64,000 nt of DNA, taken from Diplonema japonicum (taxonomy: Eukaryota > Euglenozoa > Diplonemea > Diplonemida > Diplonemidae). The translations under genes were made by a program, and so were the position numbers. The first letter of the stretch is position 1, and each line of letters opens with the position of its first letter. The stretch is from NCBI GenBank assembly GCA_964019335.1, contig OZ025711.1:124001-188000 (forward strand). Reading direction: 5' to 3'. The notes under the pieces are model-generated. The model made no database searches, was not told where the DNA came from, and was given only the letters and a program-made list of their open reading frames with translations. Positions 47,727 to 59,800 of this stretch are shown here, piece after piece.

Positions 47727-48223
47727 TGTTTGGCTGCAGCGGAAGGCTGCTCGGCAAGCTCATCGGTGTCACCACGCCTGCTCCAGCCGTCGGGACGAAG
47801 GGCACCAGACTGTGTTTTTCTGCTAGTATTGCAGCACCACCTCTGGCTGGCATTTTATTTTGAATACTCGCCTGTATTGGCCTCCGAGCTGCGATAGCAA
47901 AAAAAAAAAAGAGGGGGGGAAAGGAAAAAACAGGAAGTCAGACAAAATAAAGGAAGTCAGGTATTAAAACTCAAAACTCAGCAGTAGCGAGGATGGAAAA
48001 AAAAGAGAGAGGTAGACAAAGGATTAAGATAGGGAAGAGTGGGAAAAGACAAGTAAAACTGGTGTGGTAGACCGGTTGGTGTTGATGGCAGTTATGATGC
48101 CAGTTAATATGGTGGACAGAGAAGACAACACAGCACACCAGTGAGCAGCCAGGACAGAAAAACAAGAGGAATAAAGATGAATTGCGGAATTGGGAAGGAA
48201 GACAGTTTGTGCTATTATATGTT

Positions 48224-49627
48224 CTACTTGAGCAGTTGGCACCTAGGAGGGTAGTTGCAGACAGCCAGACAGTTTGCCTTGAAGGAAGATTGCTTGTAGC
48301 AGCGTGTGCCTGGGGTGCAGCAGTGTGGGTTGTACAGGCACTCCCTTTGCAACGGAATATTGAAGTGGCACCCGGGTTTGGGCTCCGTGGGGACGGGAGT
48401 TGGTGGCAGTGTCGGCACAGGAGCGTCTGTGGGCTCCAAAGTGGGTGCCGCTGTAGGAGGGGCTGTGTGAGGGGCGAAGGTCTGCAGTGTGTACGAGCTG
48501 GGGATGCCGTCAACAGAACAACCCTTGATATGCTGCACCTGCCTTCCCACCTCACGGCCCCATACCCCGCCCTCGTCTTCGCCCACCCAGTAGGCAGCAC
48601 CCCCGTTGCAAGGGTAGGCCACCTGCAGCTCCTTCATCACAGCAGCAGCAGCAACGGCATCAGTGTTCGAGTCTGCAGTCGAGCAGCCAGAAATGCAGAA
48701 GCCGAACACCAGCTTTGTACTGTCACCACCGAAGGATTCCTCCACAAGTGTGCCAAAGTGCTGTAACGCGGAACTGTGCACCCCGCCCCTGATCCCATCC
48801 AACCCGGGACGCGTCACACCGTCGAAGTACTGTGCGACAAGGAAGTCGATGGAGTGCCCCACCACCTCCATGATGCTGTGGTACCACGTTCCCTTTACCA
48901 AGTCAGTGTCGCGTCCGATGTGCCCAATCAGTGCGTAGGCGGGGAACTCGGAGCGCAGCTGCTGCGTAACGTTGACGTAAAAGGTTTTCACGGCGGTTAG
49001 CTCCGCCGCATCCCCAGGGCTGTGCTCAAAGAGGAAGGCCACCCCGTCCATCCCAAGGGACAGGCGGAGGCTGCTGAGCTGCTTCGAGACATGTTGTTCC
49101 CTGCCGTAGCATGAACTCCAGCAGCCGTCCCACCCTGACCCGCCAAAGGACAGCATCACTTTCTTGCCCTGTTCCCTCCACTTGGCGACTTCACATGGGG
49201 ACGTGGCAAACTCGATGGTGCAGTCTGCGCTACACACACGCGCACCCTGCGCATCTGTGGTATACACGGTGACGGGGGGGAGCACGATGTGGGTTGATGC
49301 GTTCGTCTGCTCCTTCGACGGACACCCTTCTCCTTCTCGCAACACTGCCACCAAGCGGCTGTCAGCAGTCTCGTCCTCAAGCAAGGGACCACTGTTGGAA
49401 CTGCCACCGCCTCCAAGTACCGCCCCTAAGACACCCCCCAGCACAGCGAGAAGTACCAGTGTCACTGCAATCCCCACGAGCAGCGGTCTTTCCCTCATCC
49501 TTGCCAGCAGGCCGCGATCGTTGTTGCAGGCATCCTTCTCAACGGATTTAAAGGGGAGTTGCACCTCTTGGTCGAACTCACGATGCCCAAAGTGCTTGCA
49601 GTCTTTGGGGGTACTAGCGACAGACAT
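48224..49627 (-). CDS. Membrane-anchored GH18 chitinase-like protein with C-terminal Cys-rich domain
   Basis: A single-exon gene of 467 residues. The N-terminal 48 residues are cytosolic, followed by a transmembrane anchor (about 49-72, PLLVGIAVTLVLLAVLGG), so a type II topology is likely. The ectodomain shows glycosyl hydrolase family 18 landmarks: KVMLSFGGSGWDG (about 157-168), LGMDGVAFLFE (191-201), IDFLVAQYFDG (260-270) and AAYWVGEDEGG. In the active-site motif D-x2-D-x-D-x-E only the first Asp and the final Glu201 remain. The middle Asps are Ala and Leu, so activity is doubtful. A Pro/Thr linker (388-418) leads to a small domain with CCTPGTRCYKQSSFKANCL, reminiscent of CBM1-type carbohydrate binding. 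The stop is TAG at 48226-48224. It could be a sugar-binding rather than cleaving protein. Confidence 0.8.
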   Translation of the reverse strand: MSVASTPKDCKHFGHREFDQEVQLPFKSVEKDACNNDRGLLARMRERPLLVGIAVTLVLLAVLGGVLGAVLGGGGSSNSGPLLEDETADSRLVAVLREGEGCPSKEQTNASTHIVLPPVTVYTTDAQGARVCSADCTIEFATSPCEVAKWREQGKKVMLSFGGSGWDGCWSSCYGREQHVSKQLSSLRLSLGMDGVAFLFEHSPGDAAELTAVKTFYVNVTQQLRSEFPAYALIGHIGRDTDLVKGTWYHSIMEVVGHSIDFLVAQYFDGVTRPGLDGIRGGVHSSALQHFGTLVEESFGGDSTKLVFGFCISGCSTADSNTDAVAAAAVMKELQVAYPCNGGAAYWVGEDEGGVWGREVGRQVQHIKGCSVDGIPSSYTLQTFAPHTAPPTAAPTLEPTDAPVPTLPPTPVPTEPKPGCHFNIPLQRECLYNPHCCTPGTRCYKQSSFKANCLAVCNYPPRCQLLK

Positions 49628-50885
49628 TTTGTTCGTCGTGTGTAGTAAGCTGAAGTTTTATCAGAAAAGGAAATTTAAGCTAATGAGTGAAGAGAGGAGA
49701 GAGAAAATCAGAAAAAGGGGAAAACATGGAGCAGGGGAACAGGGATGGCGAAAAGAAACACGAAGGAACTTCCCCCGCGTACCCCTCCAGAGGGTCAAGA
49801 AGAAAGCCGTAACATTAGAAAAAGAAGGCAAAAAGGCACAACCTACAAAGAAGGACGAGAGCCTGGAACACTCTCTTATTTCTTCAAGGTTTGCCCTGCA
49901 CCTCCTGTTTTCTTCTTGTGTATCCTCGGCTTTCATAGTCTTCCCTTGGGTAGGGGACACAGGGGGCTTTGCGCTTTGTCCTCTTGAGTTTCATTCATTG
50001 TTCAAAAGGTTTTTGGTGGTTGTTTGCTATTTCAACAAAAAAACAGCAACTTCCAAAAGGGTCGTGTGTGAGGGGGTGAAATACAAAAGACACGATAGTT
50101 AAAAGGCCACTTTCAAAGACGGGCCGCACAATAAAATAGAATAAAATGGGGGGGGGGGGGAAATACCTCTAACCTTAGACACAAGGCTGGTGCTGCACTG
50201 TGATTCAATGCAAAAAAAGAAAAAGGGGAGAGGGGGAGCTTCACGTGTTGATCAAACTTAATTGGATACGAGAAGAATATTTCGAGGTAGGAAGGATAAG
50301 CTGCAAGAGTAAAAATAAAAAAATAAAAGGTTGCAAGAAGAAAAAAAAAGACATTGAAGGTTCCAATTCAAAAGTGTTCGCACTTGTACCCTTTTTTGTA
50401 AATTCTATTATTATAGAGTCTGAACCGGACCTCATTCTTGCTGCCCAAAAAGCTACTTCAGCTTTGTGCTTGGTCAGTCAATTGTGGTCGTGTCCTCGAC
50501 TCGATTGGTATACTACTGGTAAAAGTGCTGGGAGGAGGAAGTGGGGAAAGGAAGTTACAAATCAATTCCGCAAAAATAATTGCGAGAAAGACAATCAAGA
50601 AGGAAAAGGCTTGTGGGGGCACGAGTAAAAAAAAAGAAGGCGTCCAGATTGCAAATGTGGAAGCCCGTGAGAGGGATGGTAAGAACAAGAGGTTTACTAC
50701 AAAAAATATTATTTTCTGAGTTAACGCGATCGGTTGGTTTTTTTCTCTTTTTTTTTCATCTTGCCCCTGGCGTTTTGCCATCTTTTCTTGTCATAAAAAA
50801 AAATATTATAAAATTGAAAGGGGGGGAATGGGGTGAATTTGTTTCCGTGGGGAAAGGGGAGGGAAAGAACACTCAATCTTTGTGC
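49628..50885. other. Intergenic space between chitinase-like and giant minus-strand genes
   Basis: It contains the 5' side of the chitinase-like gene, with an AG acceptor candidate at 49651-49650 (minus strand, context AACTTCAG). It also holds the probable 3' UTR of the giant minus-strand gene and a G-run at about 50147-50160. Short open frames on both strands are unremarkable. I see nothing else. Confidence 0.6.
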
Positions 50886-53800
50886 TCAGTTGACCTTGTC
50901 CTCGTCTCTGAGCATGGTGCGGTTCCCGTCCTCCATTTCGAAGTCATCGAACTTCTTGTTGTTGGACTTGTCGTCCAGCTCACCCTTCTGCTTCTGGCTC
51001 TTGATGAGGGCGAAAACAAGGAAGGCAATGAGGGCCACAATCACGATCCACAGCACAAGGATCAAGGCGGCTGGGAGACATGCTTCGCCCAGCTTCAGCC
51101 CTTCGCAGCACTCCTCGCCGCCGCCTCCATTGCCACCCTTCTCTGTGATGAGACCGGTGTCTGCATCTGGCTCGGCAGTCACCTTGATGGTGTCCTTCCT
51201 GTTCCCGTCACGGTCGTGTGTCACAAGCGGCTTGAAGCTGGTCCCGTCAAACCAGCACACCGTGTACTCGTTCTCGCTCTTTGCCGCCTCGAAGGTCGCC
51301 TTCATGTCCACCAGCAGCTCCATCTCTGACACGGGTTCCACCAACGACATGTTCTGCTGCACCGACTTCATGCAGCTGCCTGCGCCGATCATCAGCGCCT
51401 TGTTGGTCTCCGTCTCCGTGCACTGTGCCAGCTTGCAGTCCTCGACAGGGTCCCCAGTAGTCGCGTTCACCACACGTACCACACGATCCTTCGTGCTGCT
51501 CGCGTTGAAGCACCCGTGGATGATCAGGCTGAACTTCTGGTCCTTCAGTGGCTGATTTGGGTACGCCGTGTACCAGTAAGGGGCCGCGTCCGCACACCCT
51601 CGGAGGCTGCAGTCTGCACCGATCCACCCGCCGTCGCACACGCACAGGTTGTCCTCTCCACACTTCCCGTGGTTCGAACAGGTCCCTTCCCTGCTGCACA
51701 GCGTACACGTCTCCCTGTCGCTCGACTCGTCAAAGCCACACAAGTTGCACTCGGGACCCGACCACCCAGGCTTGCATTTGCAGCACCCCTTGTTGTCCGT
51801 GCCGCACTTCCCGTGGTTCGGGTTCACGATGCACTCCCCGCTTTTCTGCCCAGGGGCTGCCTCTGCGTCCTTCGCCTCCACCCATTTGCACTTGTTTTTC
51901 TCAGAGCCGGTCCCCGCCACACAGGAGTCCTTGCTGTCTCGGATGATGCACGCTCCAGGGTTCTTGGGCACGCACTTGCTCTCATCGGGCAACCACGCGC
52001 ACCCACCGATTCTGCTGTCGCTGTCACAGGGCTGCTCCAACGTGTGCACTGCACAACCCAGTTTCACGCACTTGTTGTCCACCCAGCCGCACCCTGCTTG
52101 TTTCGTGCACACAGGCTCGGAGGTCCTGACAAGACACTCCTCTGCGCACACTGCTTCTCCGCCAGTCCCCATGTCGTCTCCAGTGAACCAGTCGCAGTCT
52201 TCACCAGGATTGCCGAAGCACATCACGCTGCTGGTATGGCGAGCGCAGCCCTTCGCCTGCTCGCACGTAGTGCCGTTCCACGCGCACTGCGCACCGCTCG
52301 CGTCCGTGTTCCTGTCACAAATGACCTCAACAAGGTACTTTGCGCAGCCGCTCTTGTCCACGCACGTGTTATCTTTCCATTGGCACGCAACATCGTCGTT
52401 GCAGTTAGCCTGTGCCGAAGCTGCCTCGGCGTTGTACGAAGCACAACCGTCGACCTCCACGCACTTGCCGTCCGTGGTGTTCCACTTGCAAGCACCACCC
52501 GCCTCCGGTGCTTCGCACGCTGCCGCGTCCGTGTAATACGCACAGTTCTTCTCCACGCACACTTTCTCCACGGTGTCCCACCTGCACTCATCATCTGGGG
52601 TGCAGGTCTTCTCGGCAATGTGCACGGCACACCCAGTCTTGTCCTCGCACTGCGAGGTGGCAGTGTTCCAAGCGCACTCCCCGTCGGCATTGCACTCCGG
52701 GAGGGAAGTGTACACCACACAGCCGTGCCTCTCCTTGCACTCGTTGTCGCTGCTATCCCACTTGCAGTTCGTGTCAGCAACGCACATGTCCTCGGTGAAC
52801 TTGGCGGGGCAGCCGACTTCAGGCTTGCACTCCTCCACACCGGTAACGCCGGTGGCCCACCTGCAGCCTTGTACCGTGTCGCAGCTGTCCTTCACGGTGT
52901 AAGCACACACCTTCCTGGAGCACGAGGCCCCATCCCAGCCACACATGTTCGCGACGTCCGCCTCGCATGCCGCTTGGGCACAGTGCTGCACACACGGGCT
53001 CGCAGCGCACGCGCTCTTCACCATGCTCCACATGCAAGAGCTGTCAGCCTCGCAGCCTGCCGGCATCGTCCACTCTGAGCAGCTGCTCTTGTGCACAGAC
53101 TCCCCGTGCTTGGAAAGGAAGTAGCCGAAAGTGCTGTTCTCGTTGCAGAGGTTCGTGAGGACCTCTTCCAGCTCCTCCATCATCACATCTTGCACGTGGC
53201 TGTTCGATGGGCTTGTCACGAAAGCCTCCATCTTCGCAGTGTCTTTCTCGTCCTGCGTGCTAGACGTGCTGTACAGCCTGACGTGAACAGCGAACACTTG
53301 CACCTTCTGCTGCTCCAGGAGCCCGGACACCGTTACCATCGAGCTGGCTTCCGCGTCTGGGATGTCTCCGTCGGCGACCACCAGCAACACCTTCTTCCTG
53401 TCTGCAGGCGAGGCATCAAACATCTTCGCAGCCATCTCCATCGCCTGCGTGAGGAACGAAGCATCGGTTGCGTGCGACGTGAACTGGTCCTCGTGCCAGT
53501 GCACATCTGCGTCGACTTCTGCAAGCACACCAGACAACCTGCCCTCAGTGCCGGTTCCAGCAGGAGCCTTCATTGCTTCTCCCCGCGCGGAGAACTGCAC
53601 CATACCAACACGGAAGCCTGAGGCCAACGACGCGTCGCTCGCCACACCTGCTGCCTCTCCCGACAGCGGCAGGGTCTTCGCAAGGTCCAGCACCATTTCC
53701 GTCACCGCGAAGAAGCCGTGTGGGTGGCGCCCGAAGCGCTCGCCCATGCTGAGGGACCCGTCGATCGCGACCACAAGGTCCACGGCAGGGCAGTTCGCAA

Positions 53801-56800
53801 ACATCGACGCCGCACACTTCAAGGTTTTTGCGTCCCACATGCACCCGGGCGTCTGGCCGCACGAACACGGCGCTGTCTCGCCCTTGCAGAGGAGCACACC
53901 CTCGTCGCACTTCATCTTAGTCTTGTCCCAGGCACAGCCGTCCGTGGCGCCCTTGTCTGCTGCCTCACAATCTGCCTCCGTTCCATACTTCCTGCACACC
54001 TTCACGCCGCAGTGGGCGGGTGAGTGCGCAGTCTTCCATTCACAGTCTCCGCTAACGTCCGTGTTGCATTCCTTCTCGTTCGTCTGGGCAACGCACCCGT
54101 TTACCACCGTGCAGACACCGCCCTCCCATTTGCAGTCGAACGAGTGCTTCTCACACTCTGTCTGCATCGTGTACGGTACGCACGGCTTCTCCACGCACTG
54201 ATCGATCGCACCGTCCCACTGACAGTTCGTCTTCACATCGCACGGCATCTGCGTCTTGTCATTGCACTCCTTGATCTTGCAGATGGAGGTCACGTCGTCC
54301 CACTCGCACCCGTGGGGGTCTGCCACGCAACCGTCCTCTGAGGTTGCCGTACACGGCATCACCACACAGGTCGCTGTGGTGGACCAGAAGCACTCCGCCG
54401 CCCTGCATGCATTCTCCGTCGTCTGCGTGCACTCTACGGTCCTCCCGCAGCCCCCGTCGGCCCACGCGCACGCCTTGTCCTGTTCGTCCTTGTTCGCCTC
54501 GCAGATCGCCTGCGAGCAGTGCTTGTGGCACGAGCTCCACTGGCACGCCACGTCAACATCGTTCCAGACGCACAGCCCGTCCTTCCAGCAGGTTGCCGCC
54601 TCGTTGTACGAACCACACGGCACGTGCCCAGCCCCCGTCGCCCCCTGGTAGGCCAGGATGATTTCCCCGAACTTGCTGTTCGGGTTGCAGAAATCCTTCA
54701 GCACAGTGTTCGAGAAGTCGTCCAGCGGGATGTTCATGTAGTGGTCCTCCCTCGGCTCCGACACGATGGTCGAGAGCACCTGCTCCGCATCGATGTCCGT
54801 CTGCGTGTGCTGGGAAAATCTCCTAAGCACCACACCGAAGGTCTGCACACCCTGCCCGTCTAACACGGCCCGTGCCGCGCTCAGCTGCGAGGCGTCGTGG
54901 ATCTTTCCGTCCGTCAGGATGAGCAGGATCCTTGCCCTGCCGCTGGCGGCCGCCGACTGGAACATCAACCCCGCGTAATTCAGGGCTTCCGAAATGTAGG
55001 TCTGCTGCATGGCATAGTTGGTCTCGTGCCAATCAAGGTCCACTTGCAGCTCTGCAAGGTTCCCAGAGAAGCGGCCACCTGTGCCTGTTCCGGGCGGTGT
55101 CTTCAGGGCGCCGTTGGAAGGTGAGAACTGGATAAGGCCGACCCTCACACCAGGGGCCGGCGCTGTCGCAGTCCCCGCGGGCTCATTCGTGAGGGGAAGG
55201 GTCTTGAACCAGTCCCTCAGAGACTCGATCATGGCGTAGAAGCCGTGCGGGTGGCGCCCGAAGGACTGGCTCATCGAACCAGACCCGTCGAACACAACGG
55301 CGACGTCCATCGAGGGGCAACCACCGAAGTCCACGTTCTTGCAGACTGTGCTCTGCTTGTCCCACGTGCAGAACTCCCTCTCGTTGCACGCGCACTGGTC
55401 CGCAAGGTCCGAGCACACCACTTCCTTGCAGAGGTTGTCACTGCTGCTCCAAGCACACTTCGTGTCGTCGTTGCACAAGCCCTCCGACTTCATTTTCCTG
55501 CAGTACTTCTCGCTGCAGATGGTTGGGGACTCGCTAACGTCCCAGTGGCAGGCCTCGTCATGGTCGCAGGTCTTCTCATCCAGGTGCTGCACGCACGGCT
55601 TCGTCGTGCACTTGTTCGCCTCCCACTGGCACCTCCTGTTGTCCTTCAAACACTCCGTGGGGTTGGTGGTGGTACAAGGCTCCTCCACACACGAAACCCA
55701 CGCCTGCGTTCCCACAACCGCGGCATCCCACGTGCACGTAGGGTCCAGGTTGCAAGCCTCTTTAACGGTGTACGTGCACGGGCGCGGCAAACAGTGGTCC
55801 TTCTGGCTGTCCCAAATGCAGCCCACTGGGTCGCTCAAACAGCCGGATTCCGCTTGGTGTTGGCACTCCTTCTCCACACACACAGAGCTTGTTGCCTTCC
55901 ACTCGCAACCAGGGTCAGCCGCGCACTCCGAGATCGGGTGGTCGCAGATGGGCTTCTTGTAGCAGATCTTCTCGGTGGCATCCCACTCGCAAAGGTTCGA
56001 AGAGTCTGCCTTGCAGACATCTTCGTCGCAGTGGCGGACGCACGCCGAGTCGGAGCACACCAGGAGGGAAGCACTCCACCTGCAAGCCGCGTCCTTGTTG
56101 CAGACGTTCTTCTCGAAGTACATGGGGCAAGGCTGCTTCGGTTTCAAGGCACCCGCACCTCCCTCAGCCGACGCAATCAGGCGCCCGAATTGCTGCGAGG
56201 GGTCACACAGGGTGTCCAGAATGGTCTTCAGGTCCTCGATCTGGGCGTCCAAGAAGTGCTCATCCCTCACGTTGCTCAGCACGTTCAGCATCGCGTCCCT
56301 CGCGTCGCCTGCCGTCGAGGGGAAGGCAGCAGCGGGGCGCAGCAGCACGCCGAATACCTTCACACCAGCACCAAACAGGGAGCTCACAGCAGCGTTTGCC
56401 TCAGCCCTCCCAGCATCCATGATGATGCTGTCGGAGATCACGATGAGCACCTTCTTCCTGTCGGGCCTGGTAAACATCGCCTGCGCCAACTGCAGAGCCC
56501 CTGCAATATACGCATCACTGGTGTCAATCATCTTTGCCTCTTGGTAGTCCAGGTCTGCCTCAAGCTCAGACAGCATACCGGTGACGTGACCGCCGCTCCC
56601 CACTGTGGGGCCGGTCTTCGTGGCACGGCCCTGGGCAGCAAACTGCACAACACCCAAGCGCACACCGCCACCCACTTTCACAGATGCTGCGATCTTCCCG
56701 GTGTCCCCAGACAGGGGGAGCGTTTTGGCCCAGTCCCTAAGGAACTCCATCACCGCCTGGTAGCCGCTGCCGTGGCGCCCGAAGGCGCTCTTCATGGAGG

Positions 56801-59800
56801 TCGTTCCGTCCACCAGCACCACCACGTCCATCAAGGGGCAACCACCAAAGGAACCAGACACGCAAGCACCACCATTCACATTGAAGGATGTATCCCAGTA
56901 GCAGCCTAGGTCCTTGTTGCAGGGACACGGGGTCGTGATTTCGGAGCAGTCCTTGTCTGCACACTTGTTGTTCGCCACGTCCCAGCTGCAGCGGAGCTCT
57001 GGGTCCGTCTCGCACGCCCCCTCAGAGGTGTACTTCAAGCACACCTTCACGTCGCACTTGGAAGGCGACTCACTCACATCCCAGTGGCAGTCCTTGTCGT
57101 GGTCACAAGTCTGTTCATCGTCGTGCTGCCTGCACTTCTTAAACTTACAGACAGTATCCCACTCACACGCGTCGTCAACAACACACGTTGTCTCATCCAT
57201 GGCAGTGCACCTCTTCTTCTTGCAATGATCAACAGACCATTCGCAGACCTCTGGAGCTGCCACGCACTCTTGCTCCGTAGAGTACGTGCACTCTTTCTTG
57301 GTGCACTCCGAGGTCTTTGAGTTCCATTCACACACGTTGGGGTCCGTGATGCAACTGTCCTCTGCATGGTGGCCCACGCAAGGCTTCTCTACGCAGCGGT
57401 AGACGTTCACATCCACCATCACCCATGCGCAGCCACCGTTCTCCGTCACAGCGTCGCAAGTAGGCTGTGTCTGTTGGCCGGGGCAAGTCGGAGGCTTCTT
57501 GAAGCACGAGCCCTCCTGGGTCCACTCGCACGCTGTGTCGGCAGTGCACGCGGTCTGGTCGCAACCGTGCGACCTGCACGGGTGCGCGGTACACTGCAAC
57601 AGAGACTCAGACCACACGCAACCAGTGTCAGCCCGGCAGTTTCCTACGACTGAGTATGTGGAACACGGCTGGTTAGCGCCAGACGCAGGGGTCATATCCT
57701 TGAGCATAGCTGCCCCGAATGTCTTTGTCCTGTCACACAAGGCAGAGAGGACCTTTTCGTTGAGCTCGTCGATCTCGAGGTCCAAGAAGTGCTCGGCGTG
57801 GGTAACAGAGACCAAGGCCTTCATCTGGTTCGCAGCAGCGTTGTCCTCGGTGGTCCTTGTGCTGAGGCGGCGTACTGTCGCACCGAACACCTGGACAGTC
57901 GGGTCAAGCGTGGCCATCGCAAGCTTCAGCTTGTCCTCGTCAGATACCTTCCCGCTGGTAAGCATCAGCACCACCTGCTTCCTCGTCGTGGGGCTCTGGC
58001 TCGAGAGTACCGTTTCGGCATGGGTCGCTGCCTTCTCCATGAAGCGACCGTTCCCTCCGAGCATGTTGGCCGAGTGGAAGGCCAGGTCACCGAGGAGCTG
58101 GTTCAGGTCACCAGACAACAAACCAGCTGCGGAGGGTGTCGCGGGGTTCGTCGGACTCGTCACCAGCATTGGCTGCACGCTAGGGCCGATCTGAACGAAA
58201 GCAACTCTGGTGCCCGCAGTCTTTGCAGATGTCTTTGGCACGATGTACGAGTCCCCGTTCAAGGGAAGGCTCCTCACCCAATCTTTCAGCATCTCCATCA
58301 GCGCGTCGAAGCCGTTGGGGTGGCGTCCGAAGCCCCCCTGCATGGAGTCCGTACCATCGAACATGACCACGATGTCGAGTGGTGGGCAAGCACCGAAGGC
58401 TGCCTCCACGCACGACTTCCTCGACTCCACCCAGAAGCAGCTGGGGTCTGCTGCGCAATCGCAAGGTTTTCCGTTGTTTCTCATGCAAGTCGAGGGCACG
58501 CAGGTGCTACCGTCCCAGTCACATGCGGCGTCAGAGTTACAGCCAGCCTCGTCAGTCCACCTCGAGCAGTAGGTCTCCTTGCAGTAGGAGGGCGACGCGT
58601 TTACTTCCCACTCACACCCGGCCTCCGAGATGCACGACCCTTCCTCCAGGTGTTCCGCACACCTTTTCTTTTCACACTTCGTTGCCTTCCAGTCGCACTT
58701 CATATCATCCGTGCACTCCTTCTCAGCTGTGTATGTGCACACCTTGGGCCCGCACACCGAAGAGGTCGGGTCCCAGTCGCATTCTTCGTCGTCAATGCAG
58801 TCCACACTCGTGGTGTGCAGGCATTTCTTCACAGTGCACTTATCCGAAGTCCACTCGCAGCCAACAAGGTCCGACACGCATGCGGGCTCGGTGTGGTGCT
58901 GGCACGGTGTGGGCTCACACCTGTCGTTCGTCCACATGCACTCGTAGTCTGCCATGCACCCCTGCTCGTCCACGTAGGCACAGATCTTCTCCTTCGTGCA
59001 AGTCGAGTCGCCGGTCACATTGAACTGGCAACGGTTCGCAGGGTCCGAGAGGTCCTCGCACAGATTCTTCGAACAGTACTGCAGGCATGGCGTCACCGTG
59101 CACGCCACCAACCCGTCGTTCCAGGCGCACCCAGAATCGCGGTTGCACTCAGGAGAGCTGCTGTGGAATGAACAAGGAAGGTGAGAGTCGGTGGTCTTGA
59201 GATCTACCAGCCAGCTTCCCCACGCTGTGCTCGGGTTGCACCACTTGTCGAATACTTCTTCCTTCAGGTTGTCAATGGCAATGTTCTTGAAGTGTGCATC
59301 CGTCGGCTCTGTCACGATGGGCTTCAAGGAGGCTTCAGCGTCATTGTCCAGAGTCGCGTGCGAGTCACTCCTCCTCACCACAATCCCGACCAGGTGTGCA
59401 CCGATAGCCTGAATCTTTCCAAGAGGACCGGAGAGCATGCTTTCGTCCATCACAGGGCTGCCCAAGAGCACCAACACGATCTTTTTCCTTCCATCCACAG
59501 GGTAGAGAGGGCCAGAGAGCTGACCAACGGCCATGTCAAGGGCTTCATTTAAGAAAGTGTCCTTTGCCACGTGGTTGTGCTCTTGGAAGGACAGGTCTTG
59601 CCTCAATTCCGGAACATAGCCAGAAAGCCTCCCTTTCGCGCCGTCGGCCGACACGAGGGCGGAGTTAGTACCCGCCAGGTTCTTGTCACCGCTGAACTGC
59701 ACGATGGATATCCTTGCAGACCCGGAGGGGTACTTCGTGGGATCCTTCCCTGCTGCACCAAGGTCACCAGCGAGGGGCAGCAAGGACACCCAGTCCTTCA

